A stretch of DNA of 64,000 nt, from NCBI GenBank assembly GCA_019009955.1, contig CM032228.1:178008501-178072500 (forward strand), written 5' to 3'. The position numbers and the translations under genes are program-made. The notes under the pieces were generated by a model. It was not told the origin of the DNA. It ran no database searches and saw nothing but the letters and a program-made list of their open reading frames with translations. Shown in pieces: positions 56,328 to 64,000 of the stretch (the stretch's first letter is position 1; every line of letters starts with the position of its first letter). This DNA comes from Riptortus pedestris (taxonomy: Eukaryota; Arthropoda; Insecta; Hemiptera; Alydidae).

Positions 56328-56640
56328 ATTGGTATTCTGGCAGGTGGAAGTGACTTCTATTGTAGGTAGAGGAAAAAATGGCCACACTTCCACTGTAACA
56401 ATTTGTTAAAATGACAGGCACTTTCGGTGCATTGCATCATCAGTGTCGTGTAACTGTGTACCATTATTGATGCCTGGTAGAGCTTGCCGAGCTTCCATAT
56501 TCTAATTTGGTATTCTGGCAAGAGGAAGTGACTTCTATTGTAAGTAGAGGGAAAGGTAGAAAAGCCCTATGTCACTTTAATAAATTATTACAGTGAAATG
56601 TGGCCATTTTTTCTTCTGCCTACAATACCATAAATTATTT
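56328..56640 (-). mobile_element. Repeat-rich module cluster (Penelope-like end?)
   Basis: A ~44-bp block at 56328-56371 ('ttggtattctggcaggtgga', 'agtgacttctattgtaggta') is repeated directly at 56507-56550. Part of it also recurs inverted at about 56593-56630 ('tggccattttttcttctgcc'). Between the direct repeats, the minus strand reads 'ctgatgatgcaatgcaccga' then 'aagtgcctgtc', the CTGATGA...CGAAA module. Direct plus inverted partial copies around one 3' end are typical of Penelope-like insertions, but no coding remnant confirms it. Confidence 0.45.
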
Positions 56641-57183
56641 ACATGTTAACGATTTTTTTATTACTATTTTGCCCATGTGATCAAGAGGAATATTTATTTA
56701 TTATTAAAGACCCAATGAGGACTGTCTATATTAGTGAAAAATACATAAATGAAACCCAGGGTCAGGCTAGTTCTTTTGGAATATTTACGGTAGAGTTTGA
56801 TAATCAGATTAAAGGAAAGGTATTAAAAAGCGGTATAGATACAAAACTGAAAAGAGAGTCCTGAGCCTATATAGTGGTGTGCAGTAGTAAAAGCTATGAG
56901 TTAGTGGGGCAATAAATAAATAGGGCAGGCAAGTTGGGCTGGACGAATTGGCGGGCAAAGGGAACGGAGCTTCCCCCTGAATTATTCATTGCCAGACCAG
57001 ATTCCTTATACAGATTAGCTAGACACACAATCTACGCTACTGTCCAGACCCTTAGCTCCCTCTACCTGTAATTCACCTAAAGGCACAATCCCACCATATA
57101 TATTTTATTCATTCTATATTTTGGCCAAATATATCTGACCTTCCGATAATGGCATGCCTTTTAACATTTCATGCACATTGGCC

Positions 57184-57185
<2 letters not shown>
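56641..57185. other. No recognised gene
   Basis: A 73-codon frame at 56643-56864 (plus) is open but shows no domain I recognise. Nothing else is seen. Confidence 0.4.
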
Positions 57186-57235
<50 letters not shown>

Positions 57236-57314
57236 TGATATTTATGTTTTTGTAAAATAATAGTAAAATTTAAAAGAATTATTAAATATTTGAGAAAAAT
57301 TAGGGTGATTCAAC

Positions 57315-57360
<46 letters not shown>
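57186..57360. repeat. Two (TA)n microsatellites
   Basis: TA arrays at 57186-57233 and 57322-57360, about 90 bp apart. Confidence 0.95.
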
Positions 57361-57363
<3 letters not shown>

Positions 57364-57524
57364 GTCTTCATTGCTTTAGTGGTCTATTTGTTTTTGGTTT
57401 TTTTATTTACCAAACTTGACATCAACAAATTTAATGAAAAGTTACATATCCCGCAACCATCACCCTACAGCATTCAAAATAAGTGAAACTTCTAATTTTT
57501 ATTTTCGGCTGGTGGTGAGGTTGA

Positions 57525-57745
57525 TGAATCAGAAGGACATTTGTGACTACTCACAAGTTATTTTTACAATTTTTAACGCATTCGGTGATTTCATTCTCAT
57601 CCTCAGAGCAAAGGGCGTGCCTATAGAGATGCTACTGGGCTGAACTCTGCAGATGCACTCTGAGGATGGGAATGCAATACTCGAAAGCTCTAAGCGATTG
57701 TAAAAATAAATTGCGAGGAGCGACAAAAGCCTTTCTGAATAACGT
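57525..57745. mobile_element. Imperfect fold-back of two CTGAGGATG modules
   Basis: The minus strand of 57525-57608 ('gctctgaggatgagaatgaa' onward) and the plus strand of 57648-57745 ('actctgaggatgggaatgca' onward) are related copies facing outward. Both continue into 'ttgtaaaaataa', 'ttg(c/t)gag' and 'ccttctga'-like blocks. The right copy also matches the arm of the 6.1-kb fold-back ('gctctgaagatggagacatt', '...aaataaacaaattg'). So this is an older member of the same head-to-head family. Short open frames on both strands here (57416-57643, 57547-57771) are by-products. Confidence 0.65.
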
Positions 57746-58154
57746 GAATCTTCTGAGATTAGAAGCTCCATTTTATTTGTAGTCAGGTCATGAAGACATA
57801 CGACTAAGTGAAACTACGTAGATTGAGGCAATAGACTCGAATGTGACCAGCATGATGAAATTTCAAGACTTACACAATGCTTCATCATAGATGCATGGCT
57901 AACCAACTAGACCAATTTTAAAGAGTATATGAGAGTGACCATAATGTTTGTGAAACTCAAGGACAGAGGAAGACTTAATAATTGAATGAATTAACCAGAG
58001 GAACTAAACGCAAACATACATGTAATGCCAAATGTAGTTAGATCTGTGTGGTAAACTTGTTTCCTAAGCTGACAGTAGCTCAATATCGATAAAAGAACTT
58101 TCACTAAGCTTTACGAAAACAATTAGAAAATCATAGCCAATAACTTACTATCAT
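57746..58154. other. No recognised feature
   Basis: No gene or repeat recognised. Confidence 0.45.
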
Positions 58155-58376
58155 ATTTTTATTATTATTATTCACGTCCTCTTTATGCTGTTATGGCTAA
58201 TGCGGAGGGGTTATCTACAGGTAACCACCCTTTTCTAGCCAGGGTGGGCCCAAGGAGTTTATTTAATGAGTCCGTCACTAAATAAATGTCTACTGCCCAG
58301 GGAGGGAATTGAACCTGCCACTCTATGTCTACCCCGCGAGACGTAGGTCTTAATTCACACAGCCAACCTGAGCCCC
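58155..58376 (-). mobile_element. tRNA-derived SINE copy
   Basis: Full-length minus-strand copy with an (AAT)n tail at 58155-58178, the 'ggacgtgaataataa' 3' phrase, the body with 'ccaccctggctagaaaaggg', and a head containing a B-box-like 'ggttcaattccctccc'. It ends at 'ggggctcaggttggctgtgt', 6 bp before an HX copy begins. Confidence 0.88.
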
Positions 58377-58382
58377 TATCAT

Positions 58383-58500
58383 ATAAGCAGATTTCCCTTG
58401 AGGGAAATCAGCTATTGAGGTCGTACTCATGACGCGATTTTCGAAAATTTTCTTCAAATGTCCATCGATCCTACCCAGGAGATGACGAAAATGAGGTCTG

Positions 58501-58591
<91 letters not shown>

Positions 58592-59033
58592 TGTCTGTTA
58601 ACGCTCTAGCGGTCGCAACCTTTGTTTGATCGTTACCAAACTCGATATTTAAACGTTTTATGTAAAAAGAAAGATCAAGTTCGTTAATATCTGAAATCGG
58701 ACCAGTGGGAGGGGGGGGGGGTTAGAAAGGGGATTTTGAAAAATTCAAAATATCTCCGTTATTATGCGTCGGATGGAAAAGGTGTATAGAATCAATCTTA
58801 TTAGAAATTAAATTTACTATAAATATTGTTCTATACGTTTATTCTCTATCTTGAATAATAACCGAGATACTTGCATTTTTATGAAATGAGGAAATATAGC
58901 GAACGATTTAGTTTCCCGTCAAAAGCTAGTTCGGCCCTTTGTCGTAACTGTTCGGCTCTCGTATTTCTCTATTGTTTAACTTCACGTGGGAAATCTGCTT
59001 AGTTTACGCAGCCCCTGCGTGACGGACTTTTTT
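58383..59033 (+). mobile_element. HX element, full length
   Basis: Has the 5' palindrome with one change ('cccttgagggaaatc'), a TA array of about 80 bp (58509-58590), the G-run block (58709-58733), the body, a variable segment (58880-58975) of the 'tagttcggccctttg' subtype, and a 3' end with 'gggaaatctgcttagtttac', the hairpin and 'gtgacggacttttttt'. Confidence 0.92.
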
Positions 59034-59809
59034 TATACCTGCACGAAATTCGTACTTACCACAAAATGTATCTTTCGTATTAAGTCTATGGCGTAAAACT
59101 AAATTTCAGATTATATTCATTAATTACCTTAAACATCACATGACAAATTCATTTCAGTATTAATACTATTGGCTTCAACGCGTTCGACGTTTATTAGTTT
59201 CTTCCAAATATGAAATAGACTGGCTACTGTCTTGCTCAATCTCACTAATGACAAGACTTATTTACACTTAAGCTAACAATATGAGTATTACAAATGTTGT
59301 ATATCACAATTCTCTGTGCCTCTGAATATTTATTATTTATTTTTTCATCAGTTTAGGCTTATAATCGTATTATATAAAAACCTACGAATCGCCTACCATG
59401 AAAGTATATGACAAATAAATAAAAAATACATATCGAGTTCGTTTAATCGCATTAGAGAAGGGATTAAAGGTGAAATCCCCAATACAAACAATGTTAGACG
59501 GTCAATTTACGTTGTATAATCAATTTTGTTGACAATATACTGTCAACTGTTTTATTGTACATTCTGCTCTGTCAATTCTAACTTTTTTATTGTACATTCT
59601 GTTCTGTAAATTCAACATTGGCAGAGCCATTTGTATTTTTTCATTTCCAGCCCTTAGTAAACCCGCACCCCTACCAACTAACTAAACATACAATATTCTG
59701 CTTTTGTGTCAAGTTTTACTTTCATAGGATTCATAGAAATAGAGCAATAGAACTTTTTGCGCGTAGGTAACATCATCTCTCCAGCTCCGACACACTACGT
59801 GTCATTCCT
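59034..59809. other. No recognised feature
   Basis: AT-rich. A short repeated phrase 'ttttattgtacattctg' occurs at about 59551 and 59586. Confidence 0.5.
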
Positions 59810-59860
59810 GTACGTGGGTAATCTTCTTAATTTATGCAGCCACGCGAAGGACTTTTTTTT
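59810..59860 (+). mobile_element. HX 3' end scrap
   Basis: 'tacgtgggtaatcttcttaa' then 'tttatgcagccacgcgaagg' and 'actttttttt' match the HX 3' terminus with small deletions. Confidence 0.65.
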
Positions 59861-59862
59861 CT

Positions 59863-60111
59863 ATGGCTTTCGTTCTTACTATTTCAGCATCTGTATTATT
59901 TTCTTGTTCACCAACGACGTTGTCCACTCTTCCAAATACTCCCAGATTGTCTTTTTCCGTCACTATTGAGATTGTCGCCGTTGGTAGAGGACAGAGTTTC
60001 TCAGCTACATCTTCTCGTGAAGGAAGCACTGTATTTGTTTCTACTGTTACTGAGATTAAGGTCCTTAATTATTCATCTGATACAGCTACAATTGAACTAG
60101 AGTCAATATAA
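59863..60111 (+). CDS. Possible small secreted or exon-derived protein, low confidence
   Basis: An 82-codon frame starts with 'MAFVLTISASVLFSCSPTT', which looks like a signal peptide, and continues as a Ser/Thr/Val-rich, beta-type sequence ('SATSSREGSTVFVSTVTE'). Composition is much less biased than the surroundings, which favours real coding origin. Against this, overlapping frames are open on the same strand (59834-60100) and on the opposite strand (60029-59832), and the start lies just 3' of an HX scrap. I do not recognise a family. It could be a last exon, a small gene or a relic. Confidence 0.25.
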   Translation: MAFVLTISASVLFSCSPTTLSTLPNTPRLSFSVTIEIVAVGRGQSFSATSSREGSTVFVSTVTEIKVLNYSSDTATIELESI

Positions 60112-61080
60112 TTAATTAAAGCCTACCAGTTGTAACCACACAATTGAAATAAATAAATTATAAAACAGTACTATGAGCTGTAGCTAGCAGGCCGAATGGA
60201 CTGCTAATCCTATTATGACATGAAAGTAACTACTGATCTTTTTCATGGGAGTAATTCATTTTAAGAATGAGTTTTATCAAAAAGAATAGTGTACTTTTAG
60301 AAAGCATATATAAAATTAATGGCACAAAGTATTTTTTTTTTCTTATTTGACAGTCTTTTTGGCCTATGGTTTCTTTTTTTTTCTTTACGACGGAAAGTCA
60401 AAAACTTTTACTCTTTCCACAAGTTACGTTAGCATTGAGCCAAGAAAGTCAAACTTTTTTATTAATTACCAACTTCCCAACTCTCGTAAGAAATGTAAAA
60501 ATTAAAGGAAAAATTTCTCTGGTTTTATTAAAAATATTCTACATTTTTAAATATTACTGTTTCATCTACCCGACACACCTGCTGATGATCCACTCATTGT
60601 AAACCTAATCTGTTGGGCCATTTAACAGTATTGATAGGTATATTTATGAGTTGAAATGAATGCATATTGGATTCAATACTCCTTTAGGGTAACTTGCGTT
60701 GAGCACTGATTTATTCTCATCACTTATCACACTTTTAACGACAAATATTAAAGAAACCCTTGATTTAACTTTCACCCTAAACAAAGTAAATCTATTTATT
60801 TATTTTTTTGGATGGGAGATTGGGCTCTGTCTAACATTTCTTCTTTTTATTTTATTTATTCTATTTTAGTAAACCAAGAATGATGTTTCATTCTTGAATG
60901 TGTTGTCATAGATACTTAAGTTATATATCACCCGTTACAATAATTTGAAGTATACGACCATGTTTCATGTAACTTCATCATATTGTTAAGACATATGCAT
61001 CCATTGGTCTACAAGAGGGATTTTTTTACTACTTGAAAATTACGTGTATTTAATGACGTATTTAAGAACAAAGAAAATGA
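60112..61080. other. No recognised feature
   Basis: AT-rich. The 78-codon frame at 60366-60602 is Phe/Leu/Ser-rich without domain features. Confidence 0.5.
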
Positions 61081-61109
61081 AGGCCTCCCTGCAAAAGATT
61101 GGCGTAGCC

Positions 61110-61350
61110 TGAGCCAGGCGGGAATCTAGAACCATCTAGACGACGACACGACGCCGACCTAACAGATGGTGAGTTAGCGCCTGGAACCTACTAGAGCCTA
61201 TAATAGATGTATAAAGACGTTCAGCTCGTTAGGCAGTTATTCAGTTTTTTTAATTGATCATCAGTTCGTTCAGTGCAGTTAGTGCCACCAAAATGGCTCA
61301 AATTATCAATGTTCTGTCAAGGTTGATCCTAATACAAATAAAATATTAAG
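61110..61350 (+). promoter_or_regulatory. TATA-containing promoter-like segment with short first exon
   Basis: A GC-richer patch holds two related motifs, GAACCATCTAGA (61130-61141) and GAACCTACTAGA (61184-61195). They resemble imperfect heat-shock-element triplets (GAAnnTTCnnGAA). GTATAAAGA at 61209-61217 would serve as a TATA box, with initiator-like TCAGTT about 30 bp downstream. ATG at 61293 lies in the favourable context 'ccaccaaaatggctc'. The frame from that ATG runs only 16 codons to a stop, so a spliced first exon or a decayed gene is possible. This is inference from motif layout only. Confidence 0.3.
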
Positions 61351-62457
61351 GTATTTCTTACGCAAAAGATTGCTATTAGCTTCCTGTTAACACGCCAATG
61401 GTGAAGCTATATTTGTCAATTCGAACGGGAGCTCATTGCAGAGGCCATTGTGAACAAATACTGAAATATTAATATAGCATTGACTAGTTAATTACTCTCA
61501 TATAGAATTACTTTAGAAAAGTAGTTGAAAGAATATTATATTCAAAAAATATTAATATTATGGGCATTTTTATTGGAAAATTCGTTTTATAACCATTACA
61601 TCCAATGAATTGGAAAATAATATTGAACAGCAAAATAGTTTCCTTGATTGACAACAAAGAAATGCATTGATAAAAAAGAGAGCGACACAAAAAAAATAAA
61701 TGTTTTGAAATAACTAGCCAATTAAGATACAAAGACTACCACTCCAGGGTCAGTTCATCAAGCTTTAGCCAGCCTTGCCGAGATATAAAATAAATTAACT
61801 AATAAGAATTATTGTCGTATTTTAAAAGAACAGAACGTATATTGATGTGGAATTTTCAGCGTTAGTTACAAATGGTGGTGTTACGGGAGAATATCCAAGT
61901 ATAACTAACTACTGATCTTTGAACTGTTCATAAGAAAAACTTAATGTGGGCGTTTTAATTATTTGAAAACAAACATATTAAGTTTGACTGAAGTTAGAAC
62001 TTATTTCCATACTGAGGTACTTCGGAATATCAAGGAAGACTTTTTGAGCAAAACAATAATACAGTAATGAAGTTTTTCATATATTTATGTATATATTTCA
62101 TAGCTTGAAGACGTAGATATAAAATATATTAAAAAATACGGGTTTTATAAAGTCCGGATATTACCAAATAAAGATTCTTTATATGAGGATAATATCCTAA
62201 GATAAATAAAATTTTTGCATTATTATTTTATACATTTATTTTATGACATACTCAAAAGCCCTAGCATTTATTACGAAATCTTGCAAATGGAGCCCACTGA
62301 GCTGTCAAGTTTAGAATACTAAAGGAAATATTCTAATACTGTGAAATAGGGTTGTTTTTATTTTTACTTTTAATAATAATACAAATAATGTTTTATTAGC
62401 CCTGTGTAACTCCTGTAACCTGACCTGTCCTGCTCTTTTACTAGGGCTAACATCGTT
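61351..62457. other. No recognised feature
   Basis: AT-rich. No gene, tRNA or known repeat seen. Confidence 0.5.
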
Positions 62458-62475
62458 TTAACACCTTCACTGCGG
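62458..62475 (+). repeat. Isolated piggyBac-like end
   Basis: TTAA followed by CACCTTCACTGCGG differs at two positions from the TIR at 34849-34862. No matching inverted end was found downstream in the window, so the partner may be lost, or this is chance. Confidence 0.35.
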
Positions 62476-64000
62476 AGGTTTTATCAAAATATTCAACATG
62501 TTGTGGAAACTATTTATTTGTTTATTAGTCCATTTTTACTCTATTTTATACAGTTTTTAATGAAAATTGAATCCTTTATTGTTAAAAAATGCTGGACGGC
62601 GCTTTGTAGACAGCCTCACTAGCCAAGGACCGCTTATCACAGATGGGAAGAGTTATAAATAATTAGTTGGTCCAGTTAAACTGTGTAGACAAATTATTCT
62701 AGAAGTTCTTGTTTGTTGAGAGACAAATAACTTCTTTTCACTCTTTTTTTTTTTTGCTGCATGTGTCATCCCTAGGAAATACCTGAAATATTTGACCTAT
62801 TGTTCTATGTGTGTGTGGGTGGACTTGAAATTCTCATGATGAACATTGCACTGCAAATGCCTTTATTATCTGTAATTTGGACGTAAATAAATTATGAAAT
62901 GAGGCGTTTTGAAATAAAAAAAAAAAAAAAACCACAGAAGTTTTATTTTTAAAAAAAAATTCTTCTATGCCAAAAATATTACACTTAAAATATATTATAA
63001 AATTAAAATATTTGTAAATATGTAATAATGAAACAACATACTTTACACTATTGGGGATAACAGAATAATATAATAACAATAATAGAATCCATAATATAAT
63101 GATTTACGCGTTTTTATGAAAATTTAATTAAATTAATAAATTTTTATAAACTCTAATTACACATAAATGTTTCCATCAAAATATATTCCAAAAATGAAAG
63201 TTGGCCAAAATTTATAAATTACAGTAATTAAAAAAAAATACTGTAATATTTAATTGAAAAGCCGGCAGTACTGATTTTAACTTACTGTTACTAAATGAAT
63301 ATCAAAAATTGTCTCATCAAGTATGTGTATTTTCTTGTTGTCACCACAGGTTGCACGAATCTGACACTGGTGCAGTGGCAAACAATGGAATGGTTTCATA
63401 GAGGATGGAGGCATCTCCAATGCAATTGGTCCGACAACATGTGGTCACCCGCAGTCCATGTTCATCGATGTTCATCTTCCCAGCATGATCCTCTGGCCTA
63501 AACGGGACTCAGTGTTCAGCAACTAATGATCAGGAATGGTCTGATGGCAGTGTGTTTTACTTTCTTAATACACGCTTTAGCCAAATCCGTCGATTCCAGA
63601 GCGTAGATTCCATGATTTAATAAAGCTCTCCCGATTAAAAACAGAATAAGAAATGCAAGTGTACTGAATACAAAATTGGGTCGCTACCACGAAAATTTGT
63701 AAGTCTTATGTCCGTTATGCGTTTGGTGAGGCAAAGGAATAATTACGTAAACACTTTAGCGAATAAACCCCAAAACACGAAGAGATTCCACCCACGAAGA
63801 ATTACCAACAAGTCTTACGACATTCAGTTCGGCTGACTAGTGTGCTCTATGGGCTGTTCAACCAAAATATTTCTTTACATATTTTTATTGTATTTTAAAA
63901 TTCGTCAATGGGAACTCATACTAAAATTTGAGAACGAAGTATCTCCAGCGGTGCTGGTGGTATTATATAATTCGTATTTTTATTATTACCCAAGTTACAT
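62476..64000. other. AT-rich end; coding-like patch at 63350-63535
   Basis: The patch is markedly less AT-rich. It is preceded by a splice-acceptor-like 'tttcttgttgtcaccacag' (63331-63349). Two plus frames and one minus frame are open over parts of it, for example 'GGISNAIGPTTCGHPQSMF' on plus and 'MNIDEHGLRVTTCCRTN' on minus. I cannot say which, if any, is real, or which family it comes from. The rest is unassigned. Confidence 0.3.

Overview
The window looks like gene-poor, repeat-rich nuclear DNA of an animal, probably an arthropod. It is very AT-rich, has long (TA)n, (CA)n and (GA)n arrays, and carries fossils of many eukaryotic transposon classes: Ty3/Gypsy, several LINEs, a tRNA-derived SINE, mariner-like, piggyBac-like, Helitron-like and probably Penelope-like elements. 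There are no bacterial operons, rRNA genes or convincing host protein-coding genes. The base composition and repeat vocabulary would fit a parasitic copepod such as a sea louse, but that is recollection and inference, not something the sequence proves.

Layout. 0.1-0.4 kb: a Helitron-like remnant. 0.8-2.8 kb: a decayed mariner-like element with terminal inverted repeats (TIRs) and a broken transposase. 4.0-6.5 kb: a 39-bp G-rich minisatellite interrupted by a near-perfect fold-back element. 7.5-18.7 kb: Helitron-like remnants, four copies of a ~0.6-0.9 kb unclassified family called HX here (palindromic 5' end, internal (TA)n, 3' terminal hairpin), and three SINE copies. 20.7-24.6 kb: one young Ty3/Gypsy element, the only long intact coding region; it has 205/208-bp LTRs, a tRNA-Trp primer site, a shortened Gag and a complete Pol joined by a -1 frameshift signal. 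25-30 kb: sparse repeats. 31-33.3 kb: two LINE fossils head to head. 34.8-36.2 kb: a piggyBac-like non-autonomous element with an HX copy nested inside. 36.5-37.1 kb: another LINE fossil (RNase H end). 37-43 kb: fold-back modules and a cluster of direct repeats. 43-50 kb: HX copies, one split by an RTE-like LINE fragment. 50-59 kb: SINEs, HX fragments, and inverted modules with a CTGANGA...GAAA core. 59-64 kb: mostly featureless, with a TATA-containing promoter-like segment near 61.1 kb.

How it works together. The Gypsy element is the only unit that looks recently mobile. Its Pol frame is open through protease, reverse transcriptase, RNase H and integrase, and Pol would be made by slippage at a U UUA AAC heptamer followed, after 6 nt, by a predicted H-type pseudoknot. 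Its Gag lacks the capsid region, so the copy probably could move only with Gag supplied by another copy. The other elements are non-autonomous or dead and record successive, often nested insertions. HX copies keep a constant 5' part and constant 3' terminus but differ in a GC-richer segment just inside the 3' end.
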